The notes beneath the pieces are model-generated. The model ran no database searches. It had not been told where the DNA came from and saw only the letters and a list, made by a program, of their open reading frames with translations. DNA of 64,000 bases, taken from assembly GCF_017104715.1 (NCBI RefSeq), contig NZ_JAAGPI010000004.1, forward strand, positions 124,001-188,000, read 5' to 3'. Below are positions 35,078 through 44,258 of this stretch, piece by piece (positions within the stretch are counted from its first letter, which is position 1; every line of letters begins with the position of its first letter). The position numbers and the translations under genes are program-made. This DNA comes from Burkholderia sp. Ac-20365 (GTDB lineage Bacteria > Pseudomonadota > Gammaproteobacteria > Burkholderiales > Burkholderiaceae).

Positions 35078-35127
35078 CTCTCCCGTTTCTAACAGCCTGT
35101 ATCCAGGCATAACAGGAGAGAGTCAGC
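35078..35127 (+). promoter_or_regulatory. Leader hairpin that can hide the Shine-Dalgarno sequence (copy C)
   Basis: CTCTCC (35078-35083) pairs with GGAGAG (35115-35120), the Shine-Dalgarno sequence 7 bases before the ATG; GTT and AAC extend it. The inner stem is GCCTG (35095-35099) with CAGGC (35104-35108) and a TATC loop. The span is 43 bases. Confidence 0.65.
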
Positions 35128-35379
35128 ATGAATTCGAAAGCCAACGAAGGCATCGAACGCCAGCACCGATTTGTGGCCGGTATCCAGATCGTCGACGCCG
35201 CCGAACGCGTTCTCGGGAAACTGACCGCAGTCAAGAGAGAAGACGGGCGCCTCCGAGGTACCATCAACGACGAATACGATGTCGACCTGAGCGGTAGTGT
35301 GGAGATTCTCGATCTGACGGGGCAGGCAAGGGCGCAGAATCCCGCGCTGGAAGCGGCGTATGTACGCCTGGCGCAGTGA
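35128..35379 (+). CDS. Small protein of 83 residues
   Basis: The protein is MNSKANEGIERQHRFVAGIQ with IVDAAERVLGKLTAVKREDG, RLRGTINDEYDVDL and a helical end. It looks like a compact alpha/beta or beta-barrel fold. Its leader has the same layout as the gene at 34643, 242 bases upstream, so the two genes may respond to the same signal. No family is recognised. Confidence 0.65.
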   Translation: MNSKANEGIERQHRFVAGIQIVDAAERVLGKLTAVKREDGRLRGTINDEYDVDLSGSVEILDLTGQARAQNPALEAAYVRLAQ

Positions 35380-35495
35380 CCTTTCGTTCGAGCGTTGATG
35401 TCCCGGCTGCCGCGACTTAACGTCCGGCTGCTGCGTGCAACACTCCCGAAGCTATCGGGCACGTCCCTTCCAACGAATCCGTAAAGCCGCAATCA

Positions 35496-35531
35496 GCCCG
35501 TACCGCCTCCTAAGGCGGTGCGGGCTTTTTT
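35496..35531 (+). terminator. Rho-independent terminator
   Basis: GCCCGTACCGCC (35496-35507) pairs with GGCGGTGCGGGC (35514-35525) with one mismatch, followed by six T residues. Confidence 0.85.
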
Positions 35532-35576
35532 GTTTTCAACCGCGACCGGCTGGGAGCGACGTCATGGCCCTATCCT

Positions 35577-36281
35577 TCAGACGTGGGAGAGCGCCAGCCG
35601 CAACGCCTCGTCGCGCCAATGGTTATGTGCCACATAACGCGGATGACTCGTGCGGTAGCAACGGGCGCGCCCCACGCGAAACTCCCAAAGACAGCGTTTC
35701 TTGATTACCCGGCTCGATGCACGGTCCGGAAAACAACTGTGCACGTACTCGTCGTAGACGTGTCCGGTGGTGAAAAGGATTACGTCGGGGTCGACGAATT
35801 CGATCTGCGCCCGCAGCAGCTGTGCCGACAACTCTCGCACCGCGTGAAATGCTTTTGAGTTGGTGGGGCTTCCACCCGCATGGCTTAGGCAGAAGAGGTT
35901 ACCCCAATGTACGGACGGATTTGATCCTGGTATGTGCTTCGCGGCGGCCTTCTCGACCTGCTTCACGAACTGGATAAATTTCACATGGCCGGCGGCCTTC
36001 CGAAGGTACGCCTGCTGGGTCGCCATCGCCGAGCGCACCGCCTCGACCACGGGCGGATTGTTGCACCTGATCTCACACTCGCGATCGCGCCACTTCTTGG
36101 TCTCCTTCCCCACTACGAGTATTCGGAAATCCGACTCTGCGAATCGGTCCGGAAATCCCGCGAGGAAGACGCCCGAATACCGGTGCGGCTCCTGGAAAAT
36201 CTCACCTAGATCAGTGGATGTGAGAATTTCCAGGTACCGGGAGGCGAGGGCGGCACTGTCTTGATCTGCAGTTCGACTCAT
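35577..36281 (-). CDS. Uracil-DNA-glycosylase-like fold protein
   Basis: The 234-residue protein has RILVVGKETKKW, SVHWGNLFCLSH and DPDVILFTTGHVYDEY, and ends with CYRTSHPRY near HWRDEALRL. The VVG strand, the N in WGN and the C-terminal HP motif follow the layout of the uracil-DNA glycosylase superfamily, but the catalytic Asp of motif 1 is not obvious. It might recognise damaged or modified bases. The start ATG overlaps the HNH gene stop by four bases, so the two proteins are probably made together. Confidence 0.5.
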   Translation of the reverse strand: MSRTADQDSAALASRYLEILTSTDLGEIFQEPHRYSGVFLAGFPDRFAESDFRILVVGKETKKWRDRECEIRCNNPPVVEAVRSAMATQQAYLRKAAGHVKFIQFVKQVEKAAAKHIPGSNPSVHWGNLFCLSHAGGSPTNSKAFHAVRELSAQLLRAQIEFVDPDVILFTTGHVYDEYVHSCFPDRASSRVIKKRCLWEFRVGRARCYRTSHPRYVAHNHWRDEALRLALSHV

Positions 36282-37540
36282 GTGCGCTTGGCTTCCGCCT
36301 CGGCAAAAGCGGCAAGACGCTTCTCCAGTGCGCCAACTGAAGGACAGTCTTCCAGTCGCTCTGGAGTGACCTTCAACTCTTTGCCGTCGTAGTCCTTGTA
36401 TTCGGAAGTGCGCAGCGCCTTCGAAAGTTTCACCCGCAGACGAGCGTCGATCGTCAGCAAATGCAGATCGAATAGCGTGTGAATGTCCGCGCGCAACAGA
36501 ATACCGTTGCGCGTATCGTAGTCCGTGTTCACGGAGTGCGGAACGATATGCGCTGCCTCCAGGAGGTCAACAGTGAAGCTCCCTGTCACGGCGCAGCGTC
36601 GCCGATATGCTGCGAGCAGCCGTTCGCGGAAGTCTCGCTGCCCACGACGAGTCTTGATTGCCCGTTGCTGACGGTCGTCAAGATCGGTCTCGTCGCCGGT
36701 CCCAGGCTCATCGGCATCGTCACCTCCGATTTCCGGCTTCTTGCCCCGGACGATGCGGCTCGCACCAGTGTCTTTGTCATAGCGGTGCACATACCACGGC
36801 TCGGGGTCGAGAAATCGCCGGCTGACTGCCGAAGCCTTCTCCGCGAGCTGGTCGCGCGCGCGCCGGTCGCCGTCGCAGACGATCACATGGACGGGAAGGC
36901 CGCGGCCATACGACTCACGTATCGCCTCATCCAGCGCCCAGGCCCGCTGCGACTGCTCAATGACCCGTGATCTTTCGGACGGGTCGACAGTCGCCCGCGC
37001 CAGGCGCTCGAGCTCTAGCGCGGTTTCCTTTACTGACTCGTCCCAATAGACGACACCATCGGACGCCAAAAGCGTTCCGTACCACAGGCAAAGTACGAAG
37101 CCCTCTCTCACAGAGCCAAACGACCAGTTATAGCAAAACTGGGGGTTGGACCGATACTGCTCGACGGGATCTCCGTCCTTCGTGACGTGCCATTGGTCTA
37201 CTGACACCTGCAGGCTCTTCAGGATGTCATAGATGACCTGTTTGGTACGCGGCTTGAGGCTATCGAGCGCTTCGACATCAGGATCGGTGCCGGCCCTCCG
37301 AAAAGTGACCCAGCCCGCCTCGCGATCGGCCTTGTACTTACGCCAACCGGCGCGCATCCACGCGTGGGCATGCACATGTGATTTGTCGCCCAGCGCAGAG
37401 TTTTCCCACCAGGCGTCAAACTTTCGCGAGGAGGGCGGTAGTTCACTCTCGATGATCCGCTCGATTTCGTCAAAACTCAGGGTGATTTCGTCGCTCGTGG
37501 TCAACCGCAAGAACTCGGAAAGCGGCGCGTATTTGCTCAT
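36278..37540 (-). CDS. HNH endonuclease with DUF7662-like N-terminus
   Basis: The 420-residue protein begins YAPLSEFLRLTTSDEITLSF with IERIIESELPPSSRKFDAWW, which fits the DUF7662 module, then a middle domain, then a C-terminal HNH nuclease: YRRRCAVTGS, LLEAAHIVPHS (H of HIV) and NGILLRADIHTLFDLHLL. It would cut DNA at a metal-bound His-Asn-His centre. AAAAGG precedes the start. It is coupled to the glycosylase-like gene. Confidence 0.75.
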   Translation of the reverse strand: MSKYAPLSEFLRLTTSDEITLSFDEIERIIESELPPSSRKFDAWWENSALGDKSHVHAHAWMRAGWRKYKADREAGWVTFRRAGTDPDVEALDSLKPRTKQVIYDILKSLQVSVDQWHVTKDGDPVEQYRSNPQFCYNWSFGSVREGFVLCLWYGTLLASDGVVYWDESVKETALELERLARATVDPSERSRVIEQSQRAWALDEAIRESYGRGLPVHVIVCDGDRRARDQLAEKASAVSRRFLDPEPWYVHRYDKDTGASRIVRGKKPEIGGDDADEPGTGDETDLDDRQQRAIKTRRGQRDFRERLLAAYRRRCAVTGSFTVDLLEAAHIVPHSVNTDYDTRNGILLRADIHTLFDLHLLTIDARLRVKLSKALRTSEYKDYDGKELKVTPERLEDCPSVGALEKRLAAFAEAEAKRT

Positions 37541-37607
37541 GCCTTTTTATATTGGGTGATTGGAGTTTCTGTACCGCGTCGTGCCGAGCGCGGATGCACG
37601 TCCGCGC

Positions 37608-38057
37608 TCAATCGAACGGCGAAGCCTTGGACTGGCTCAGCAGAAAGCGCCGAAGCATTTTGTCCGCTTCCATCACGTGCCCGGCCCTCGCGGACCCAAG
37701 TTGCGTGTCATGAAGCTGAAGCAATTCCTCCATGGAGCCGGCCGCCTCGGCGGTCAGCTGCCAGACACCATCCGCAACGCCGCGATTGATTGCCGCCTCC
37801 AGGCCGGCCTCCACACGCCGATAGAACTCGTTATCGGCATGTCCGTAGCCCAACTCGCCCAGGTAAAAGGCGAGATAGAGGGCACGCGTTAGCTCATTCA
37901 TCAGGTGCTGATTGCCAGCGAGCCCGCGACAGGCCACAAGGGCAAGATGATATCCAAGCGATATCTCCTTGACCGTGTTTGTGGGAAGGGGAAGCAACTC
38001 CTTCTTCGTCGGGATGTGCCGGCTTTTGCTGTGACGACCGGATGTTTTGCGTGCCAT
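37608..38057 (-). CDS. Hypothetical protein, sometimes labelled Fis-family in Burkholderiales
   Basis: The 149-residue protein has LPLPTNTVKEISLGYHLAL, ELTRALYLAFYLGELGYG and a helical C-terminus LRRFLLSQ. I recall a similar group annotated as Fis-family regulators, but I see no Fis HTH, so that label may be wrong. It lies 24 bases after the ERCC4 gene and 67 bases before the HNH gene on the same strand. Confidence 0.55.
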   Translation of the reverse strand: MARKTSGRHSKSRHIPTKKELLPLPTNTVKEISLGYHLALVACRGLAGNQHLMNELTRALYLAFYLGELGYGHADNEFYRRVEAGLEAAINRGVADGVWQLTAEAAGSMEELLQLHDTQLGSARAGHVMEADKMLRRFLLSQSKASPFD

Positions 38058-38081
38058 CTGGACGGGGAGGGCGTGAGGGTT

Positions 38082-38738
38082 CTAGCCGTGCAAGTCAACC
38101 GCCGGCGACCGCAACGCTTCCACAATGCGTTCCGCGGTTTTCAGGCCGATTCCGTCAACGGTTCGCAGATTGCTCGCCTCCGCAGTGAACACCGCGTGTG
38201 CAGAGCCGAACTTCCTCAGAAGTGCATCGGCCGTCGCGGGCCCCACACCCGGCAACCCCTGAACAAGATACTTGGCCATCAGCCCTGCGTCCTTCGGTTT
38301 TGATCCACGAAGGGGAGGGACATAGCCGAGTCCTTCAAATGCGTGGCGTGCCAACGTGAAAATGGTCATCGCGCTTCGCTCAACACTCGGCGTGGGGATC
38401 ACCTGGATGCCACAGTTGATCACGAGGTGCGAAATCGCCCCCGTGATTGCGTCAGGGGCAATCGCAGACCGCACCATGTACGGATCGCCTTCGAGAAGAA
38501 CAATCGGCTTCAGATACGCGGATTTCAACAGTTCTGATTGGCCGATGAACCGTCCGTCCATGATTGAAGCCACCAGGTCGTTTGCGGTCTTGCGCTCAAT
38601 CGCTACGCCTTCGGCGATCAGGTAGTCCCCAACCTCAAGCTCCTGCACCTCGACTACGGCACGTTCAAACTTTTGAATGCGTTCGGGGATTGTCGATCGC
38701 GATTCCCGCGAGTCGACCACGATTCGGATTTCGTTCAT
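38082..38738 (-). CDS. ERCC4-type nuclease with helix-hairpin-helix domain
   Basis: The 218-residue protein has the ERCC4 (XPF/MUS81) core: VDSRE (residues 8-12), GDYLIAEGVAIERKTANDLV with the ERK motif, and SIMDGR. The C-terminal region has LPGVGPATADALLRKFG and VDGIGLKTAERIVEAL, a tandem HhH that binds DNA. Such archaeal-style proteins cut branched or flap DNA. GAGGTG stands before the ATG. It heads the leftward cluster 38738 to 35577. Confidence 0.85.
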   Translation of the reverse strand: MNEIRIVVDSRESRSTIPERIQKFERAVVEVQELEVGDYLIAEGVAIERKTANDLVASIMDGRFIGQSELLKSAYLKPIVLLEGDPYMVRSAIAPDAITGAISHLVINCGIQVIPTPSVERSAMTIFTLARHAFEGLGYVPPLRGSKPKDAGLMAKYLVQGLPGVGPATADALLRKFGSAHAVFTAEASNLRTVDGIGLKTAERIVEALRSPAVDLHG

Positions 38739-38973
38739 TCGTCACCTCAGTGGTGCCGACAGGCTAACACGTGGGCGGTGCGGACGCGAACCCAGTTCGC
38801 ATGCTTCGGAACGCCACAGATCTTTCGGCAACCGGCCGGTGTTCGATGGCAGAACCAGCGCCTCGAGTGCCCGATGCAGCGAAACAGATTGCAGCCCTCC
38901 ACCATGCCCGCATCGGCATCGAAGCGGGCGACGGCGCGCGAGGACTAACTGAATCACGGAGGCAAGGGTAGAG

Positions 38974-39897
38974 TCAGGGCGCGCTTCGTGAAGTCATGTG
39001 AAATGCGCCGTCTGCGACCACGTTGAAACCGAAGCCGCAATCGCTCGCATTTCCCAGCGTCGTGACCGTTAGGGTTTCTTTGCCGTCGTATTCGAGGTGC
39101 AGGACGCAGCGGTCCGATTCGATGGCGGAGGGCGCCAATCTGCGGGTTCCGTCAACTGGCTTCCCGGTGTCATCGACAACGATGTCCGCTTTCCCGTCAA
39201 AAAACCGGACCAACCCTGCGATATTGCCGGTGTTGACGGACGCTGGCCCGTCGGACTGAATCTCTGGATAACCGAACTCGCCCGTCAATCTGAAAACGTC
39301 GGGCTTACCGCTCACTGGGCGAAGGGTAATCGTGTTGTTGACGCCCATGAAAATGTAGCGCTCGAAGGTCGCCCCGCTGGCCGGAACGCCTTTCATGACG
39401 TCCTTGTCGTTGATAGCGTCCAGCCGGGCTGTTGCGACGAGCCTTACCCGATCAATCATGGGTTGTGGGCCTGACCGGCCGGCACGCTCCAGAGCGAACC
39501 GATACCACGCTCGGGCTACCGCGGGATCGGTTTTGGCTGCAACGTCACCTTCGTGAATGAGCGCCATGATTGCACGTGCGGTGCCGCTCGCCTGTCGCTT
39601 CTCACTTTCAGCAGCCATCGCATCCAACTCCGCGAGGTCCAATTCCAGATCTACCGCCTGCGACGCCTCCACAGTATTTCCGGCCTCCAGACGCGACACG
39701 CCAAGTGCAGCACATGACGCATTGGTACGGCACGGTGTCAACCTGTTGTCGCGGAGAAGATAAGCCCTGTAGGCGTCGGCGGTGTCGGTGTCATTGACCG
39801 CCCATACGTCAGTGGACATAGTGGCGAGCACCAGCAACGCTGCCAGACTATAAACAGGTAGCACTCTGCGGTTGTTCTTCTTGGCGGACCGATTCAT
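38974..39897 (-). CDS. Exported protein of unknown function
   Basis: The start at 39897 gives 307 residues with a signal peptide (VLPVYSLAALLVLATMSTDV, cut near VWA). The mature part has a helical domain (60-150) with Cys residues, then a beta-rich domain with TFERYIFMGVNNTITL and CVLHLEYDGKETLTV. Alternative starts at 39921 and 39903 are possible. No family is recognised. Confidence 0.65.
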   Translation of the reverse strand: MNRSAKKNNRRVLPVYSLAALLVLATMSTDVWAVNDTDTADAYRAYLLRDNRLTPCRTNASCAALGVSRLEAGNTVEASQAVDLELDLAELDAMAAESEKRQASGTARAIMALIHEGDVAAKTDPAVARAWYRFALERAGRSGPQPMIDRVRLVATARLDAINDKDVMKGVPASGATFERYIFMGVNNTITLRPVSGKPDVFRLTGEFGYPEIQSDGPASVNTGNIAGLVRFFDGKADIVVDDTGKPVDGTRRLAPSAIESDRCVLHLEYDGKETLTVTTLGNASDCGFGFNVVADGAFHMTSRSAP

Positions 39898-40575
39898 CAA
39901 CATCGACACGGCTGTTAGCACATCACGATTCTATCGAGCTTTTTCTCACCGGAGCCAATCTGACTCCATTTGACATATATAAAACTGTCAATGAGACAGT
40001 TTTATTGTGCTTCGGACTACTACCGATATGTTGATAATTGGCCTTATGTCAAATCGCATAAATTGGGGAAATCGCAACGTCGAAGCTGTGGAACCTGATA
40101 GCCCTGTCTTTTCCCGGAGTGATTCCACTCAAACGCGTTCTACACAGGTCTTCAAAGCCCTTCAAGACAGCATTCGCCGCGCTCTCAGTGATTCTCGCCG
40201 ACTTTGAGTTGACATTTTTTGTGTCGGATCCAACCAATGTCGTAGGAAAGGTCTATCGACAGCCACCCAATTGTGAGCGGAAAGGCCCAGATACGTACTC
40301 ATGTTCTCCCGAGTGAAGATCCGGTCGACGTCAGGCTTAACTCAACGCTCCGGGCCAGACGTAGCTCACTTAGCCCTGTCTCTTCCCGCACGACGGGATC
40401 GGGACACAAACGCTACAGACCATGGCCTTGCCCGCTAGTCGCGCCTCATCGTCATCCCCTTTTTTCAGTGCGTGCCGTGGGACTCGGCCCGCACAACGCG
40501 GACAAAACACCGGCAATCCGCTAACCTTGAACCGACGAGACGTATTCATTGCCCCCCTTCCTTCCGGAACAATCT
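39898..40575. other. Intergenic region with an 11-bp perfect inverted repeat
   Basis: ATAAAACTGTC (39979-39989) and GACAGTTTTAT (39995-40005) are exact reverse complements around AATGA, in a stretch more AT-rich than its surroundings. It is a likely operator for one of the flanking genes. It is not a LexA box (CTGT and ACAG are 7 apart). A possible small frame at 40046-40207 (MSNRINWGNRNVEAVE) has weak support. Confidence 0.45.
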
Positions 40576-40791
40576 ATGCCAGAGAGAGATGCGTTGAACA
40601 TGCCAGCGGGACTCGAAGGCGCCAGTTCGAAGGGGATCATCAGGTTCATGAAGACCGTCGCGATGATGAACATCGCCAATCCCCTTTCTGACGAGCAGCT
40701 CAAGGATATCGAGAAGATGGGGCGCCAAACTCTGACCGACATTGAGAGAGCGACGCTCCGACGCATCGCGCTGGCCTGGTTCGCTGAGTAG
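40576..40791 (+). CDS. Small hypothetical protein
   Basis: The preferred start at 40576 gives 71 residues; MPERDALNMPAGLEGASSKG with MKTVAMMNIANPLSDEQL and a helical end TDIERATLRRIALAWF. There is an in-frame upstream ATG at 40549. It has no signal peptide. No partner is obvious. Confidence 0.5.
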   Translation: MPERDALNMPAGLEGASSKGIIRFMKTVAMMNIANPLSDEQLKDIEKMGRQTLTDIERATLRRIALAWFAE

Positions 40792-40965
40792 GCAGTCGCG
40801 AACTTTGCTCATGGGTCACACTGGCGCGCGACGTCTTTGTATGCGGGATTTTCGGGGACCGTCAGAGCCCAAACCATCGCGCGTCGGCGTCACCGCAACG
40901 GTTTTCAAGTCTGAGGCAGTCCCTGCCAAACTCGCATTCACGACGTGCCAGCAGCCAGCCGAAGG

Positions 40966-42285
40966 TCACAATCGCGTTGCCACGAGAACCGGAACATCGT
41001 TTTCAAGTACAACACGCAGCCTGATGCGGGTATTGACCGGGCCAAAAAACCGATCCGCTTCAGGGCCATCAGCGTTGCCGCGACCGTACTGGAATGGCTC
41101 TGTAAATTCGGGCATGACGAGATGCCGGAAAGCGCCCAAGTTGCCCCGTATCCAGTTTGCCATTCTCTCCGGGTCCGCTGACTTGTTGAAAGGCGACCAC
41201 GCACGTCTCGGTTCGGCGGACGGGAGCACGCTAATTATCTCGAGGTTGCCCGGCGAGTACCACGCGTCCACGGCACAGAGCAGGACACTACCCGTCACGT
41301 CGAACACCTCGATAATGACGTTACCATCGCCACTGGTGCGTGAGCAGTCAAAGACGAGCCGGAACCTTTCGCCCTCTATTTTCACCGGTCTGCGGTCGAG
41401 CCCCGGCTGAATAAAGGTGATCCGCGATCTCACTACCCTCGCCCATCCCAGCGAGCCAATGTCCTCTAGCACGCAAAGATAGCGATGGAAATCCTTGAGT
41501 TTGTACGTTTTTGCGCCAACGACCCACGAAGTCAGATCCACATCATCACGAACGACCAGAGAACACCGCCCATTACCTCGGTCCATTCGCGTCACCACAC
41601 CAACAGCACCAGTGACCGACTGCCGTCGCGCTAACAACGACGCGCCCAACTCGGCGAGGCGGTGATGCAATCCCCTCTGCCGCTGCCTCTCTGACTCGGC
41701 TTGGCGTTCTCTCTCCTTTACTTCCATCGCGGCGAGAAATCCTTCCTGTGCGGCTGCGGCCTGCTTTCGAGCCGTGTCGAAGAGTTGCGCTAGCGGCCCG
41801 ATGCGTACCTGCATCTCGTCGATCATCTCTCGCGTGACAGGCGTCCTTTCCAACACCCAGGGTCCAACCAGTTCCACCGCGGCGGTCGCGGCGTCAGGGC
41901 TGTCCGTAGTCACGGTCATCTCCCTGCGCACCGTCCCCGAGCGTGTGAGATTCTGACTGCCAATGCTCAGATATTTTCCCGGGACGAGGAATATTTTGGC
42001 GTGTAATTCCGCCACATGAAAAATGCGATGCCCCGCATCGAGAAGTCGGCGAAGCGCATTTAACGAAGACGCTCCGGACGCAAACTGCTCAGCCTCGAAC
42101 AAGAGATGAAGGTCGACAGACATCCCATCGCCGAGAACAGTTTCGGCCGTCTTGGAGGTCACGTAGGGCGAGAACACTAGCGGCCTGCTGTCGGCGCCTG
42201 AAATCGCCTTGCGCCAATCGCGATGTACACCCTTAGTCCGATATGTAGATACGCCTGGCGCTGCTTTATGAAATCTTTCTGGCAT
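40966..42285 (-). CDS. Phospholipase-D-like (HKD) protein
   Basis: The 439-residue protein has one HKD motif near residues 94-115: LHAKIFLVPGKYLSIGSQN (H-x-K and S-x-N). The N-terminus includes RPLVFSPYVTSKTAETVL, and the C-terminal half is beta-rich without known motifs. PLD-like nucleases with a single HKD work as dimers; this suggests DNA or phosphodiester cleavage. It is the last gene of a leftward group with HEPN-like and ATP-grasp genes. Confidence 0.75.
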   Translation of the reverse strand: MPERFHKAAPGVSTYRTKGVHRDWRKAISGADSRPLVFSPYVTSKTAETVLGDGMSVDLHLLFEAEQFASGASSLNALRRLLDAGHRIFHVAELHAKIFLVPGKYLSIGSQNLTRSGTVRREMTVTTDSPDAATAAVELVGPWVLERTPVTREMIDEMQVRIGPLAQLFDTARKQAAAAQEGFLAAMEVKERERQAESERQRQRGLHHRLAELGASLLARRQSVTGAVGVVTRMDRGNGRCSLVVRDDVDLTSWVVGAKTYKLKDFHRYLCVLEDIGSLGWARVVRSRITFIQPGLDRRPVKIEGERFRLVFDCSRTSGDGNVIIEVFDVTGSVLLCAVDAWYSPGNLEIISVLPSAEPRRAWSPFNKSADPERMANWIRGNLGAFRHLVMPEFTEPFQYGRGNADGPEADRFFGPVNTRIRLRVVLENDVPVLVATRL

Positions 42286-42375
42286 GAATCGACTCGTCCC
42301 CTGTCCGCTTTCCGTCGAGCGAAGGCCCTCTTCGGGACCGCCTGTGTTCCGGGCTTTTACACTTCATCCGAATCT

Positions 42376-42912
42376 TCAGGCTGGGTCAAACCCACCGGCA
42401 GCCGAGGTAAATGACGCCCCCAGCGAAATCTGAGCTGCAGCCAAGAGAAGCCTTCGAAATTCCCGAACGTTCGCGAAAGCTTCTTCTACGGTCTCCGGCG
42501 TGCAGTGTTGATCCCACGGTGAGGCCATCGCTTCGTTAAGTTCCTCTTTCGTAGTCACGCGCGCAGTCGACCGCATCGGCTTTCCGTGAGCGAGTTGGTT
42601 GCGGACCTGCTTTAGTGTTGTGAGAGTCAGCCATGGCTGAGCCGACGCTTCGGTTGAGAGGTTGATCTTGCGACGCAGTATGCGCAGCTTGTCGGGGTAG
42701 CTTGACCTTTCGTTCCATGCCGGAATCTTTTCGGCTCCGACATAATTGATAAGGGCCTCGACCGCGAACGCCATCGCGATTAGCGCGCTCATGCAATCTA
42801 GCTTTATCCCGTCCTGCCGTCCTGCCTCGATCTTTTCTCTTATGGTCGTGACGTGATGGTGTGCCAACGCCATCAGATCGTTATGCGGATGATGTTTTAT
42901 TCTGACCGACAT
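42376..42912 (-). CDS. HEPN-like helical protein
   Basis: The 178-residue protein from 42912 is all-helical (MALAHHHVTTIREKIEAG, MSALIAMAFAVEALINYVG) and contains RNQLAH, which fits the catalytic R-x4-H of HEPN ribonucleases. This is in the right place late in the fold. HEPN proteins often serve in toxin-antitoxin or defence systems, though R-x4-H also occurs by chance. It lies 90 bases before the PLD gene. Confidence 0.55.
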   Translation of the reverse strand: MSVRIKHHPHNDLMALAHHHVTTIREKIEAGRQDGIKLDCMSALIAMAFAVEALINYVGAEKIPAWNERSSYPDKLRILRRKINLSTEASAQPWLTLTTLKQVRNQLAHGKPMRSTARVTTKEELNEAMASPWDQHCTPETVEEAFANVREFRRLLLAAAQISLGASFTSAAGGFDPA

Positions 42913-42996
42913 AGATAACCTCGTTGCTCCGGCGCTGAGAGTGCGGTGTTCGCCCCAACGTCCGCTGTCACTCTCGCAGGGTCGCCGGGACATCTG

Positions 42997-43782
42997 TCAC
43001 TTTTCCGTCGATTGTCCACCGGGGTACCCGCCGTCGACAAGTTGTTGCCAACGGCAAACTGTCACGGACCAATACGTCGTCATGGGCAGATCGTCGTACG
43101 CGCCCATCGAAAAACCGTCATTTAACTCGACAAGAGCGGTTGTTCCCGACTCGAGAACGCCGAAGTCTGCAACATATCCCCGCGCGGCACCAGCAACGGT
43201 CTCCAGCCGCCGGACGGCGTCATTGATCACAGCGATATCGGGCTGGATCTGCCGGTCGCCGCCGTGGTCAACAAAGCGCACGTCGAGGACTCTCCCATCC
43301 GCAACGTAAGCGCGCCATTCGCTTACGAACCGTACGGGTTCGGAGATCCAAACGGGTTTGTTCCCAGACGTGCCGCTGAAGCGGTAATCGTCCTCAAACT
43401 CAGCGACGAACCCCGTAAAGCGCTTCCAGCCCTCGGCCGGCTTGATGAACAACCGCTGCCCTGCCGCCAATAACGCCTTCGCTTCCCGCAGGGTCGACAA
43501 TTTCTGAACCCGTCGATGGAGAAACGGAGCAAGCAGCGCCGGGTATGGTGTGTGTTCCGGGAGCGACTTGCCGAACTGTCTCAGCGCGTGCTTCACAAAG
43601 CCGACCGAACCCACCGGGACAACGCCGAACGGCACCCGAATCTTCTCACGTTCAAGTTGACGCTCCGAGGCATATGCGACTGGGACACCACGCTCGCGCG
43701 CTAGCGTTGCCATTCCTTGCTCCTCGCGTCCAAGTGCCTTGCCTCCCTTGATCTCGACGAGAATCCCCGCAGGCAGGTTCAT
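42997..43782 (-). CDS. ATP-grasp-like protein (DUF4343 type)
   Basis: The 261-residue protein has FIKPAEGWKRFTGFV (ATP-binding Lys), EWRAYVADGRVLDVRF and YVADFGVLESG followed by ALVELNDGFSMGAYDDL, where E and N would hold the metal. The match to ATP-grasp DUF4343 is good. ATP-grasp enzymes join amine and carboxylate groups. The start is 2 bases after the stop of the upstream gene (43785), so they are coupled. A start at 43713 (MATLAR) is possible. Confidence 0.75.
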   Translation of the reverse strand: MNLPAGILVEIKGGKALGREEQGMATLARERGVPVAYASERQLEREKIRVPFGVVPVGSVGFVKHALRQFGKSLPEHTPYPALLAPFLHRRVQKLSTLREAKALLAAGQRLFIKPAEGWKRFTGFVAEFEDDYRFSGTSGNKPVWISEPVRFVSEWRAYVADGRVLDVRFVDHGGDRQIQPDIAVINDAVRRLETVAGAARGYVADFGVLESGTTALVELNDGFSMGAYDDLPMTTYWSVTVCRWQQLVDGGYPGGQSTEK

Positions 43783-43784
43783 GT

Positions 43785-44258
43785 CTACCGCCCCAGTCCG
43801 GTGGAATCCGGCAGGGGACGGACAGAAAGGAAGTAGTCGCTTCCGTCGACACCGTGTATTACGCCCTGCTCTTCGCGCTCGCTGACCAACACCGAAATTT
43901 GATCGATGTTCCGCGCCCTACCCTGTGATGCCGTGGGGGTCGCGTACAGTTCGGCGTCGATGACGCTGCGATCGCCATCGCTCAGATCAGTTTGTTTGAG
44001 CCTCAACGTCCAAGGGCTCAGATACGCTCCGCCGGCCTGCCCATCGCCCGCAACGCTTACCGCAGGTAGATAGCCAGTGTGGTCTCTAAGGAGCGCGTCC
44101 GCGCGGTCGCTCATAATGACGCGCTCGTGAAGTGTGGGCGCTCCAGCGGGACTAACGATCTTCAGGTCAACCACCAGAAGCCTCTGGTGGGCGAATACAC
44201 ACGTGTTGATGCTGACTAGGGCCGCAGCCAGGGCCACGAAAACGAGCTTTTTTGCCAC
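43785..44258 (-). CDS. Exported protein of unknown function
   Basis: A GTG start at 44258 is supported by GGAG 8 bases before it; a TTG frame to 44285 lacks such support. The 157-residue product has a signal peptide (AKKLVFVALAAALVSINTCV, cut near FAHQ). The mature domain has VSPAGAPTLHERVIMSDRAD. No family is recognised. It heads the PLD, HEPN and ATP-grasp group. Confidence 0.6.
   Translation of the reverse strand: MAKKLVFVALAAALVSINTCVFAHQRLLVVDLKIVSPAGAPTLHERVIMSDRADALLRDHTGYLPAVSVAGDGQAGGAYLSPWTLRLKQTDLSDGDRSVIDAELYATPTASQGRARNIDQISVLVSEREEQGVIHGVDGSDYFLSVRPLPDSTGLGR

Noticed and set aside
37608..38057. Fis-family regulator
   Set aside because: The protein lacks a visible Fis-type HTH, so the label was given only as a note.
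39979..40005. LexA box at the 39979 inverted repeat
   Set aside because: CTGT and ACAG are separated by 7 bases and not 8, and no SOS gene is adjacent.
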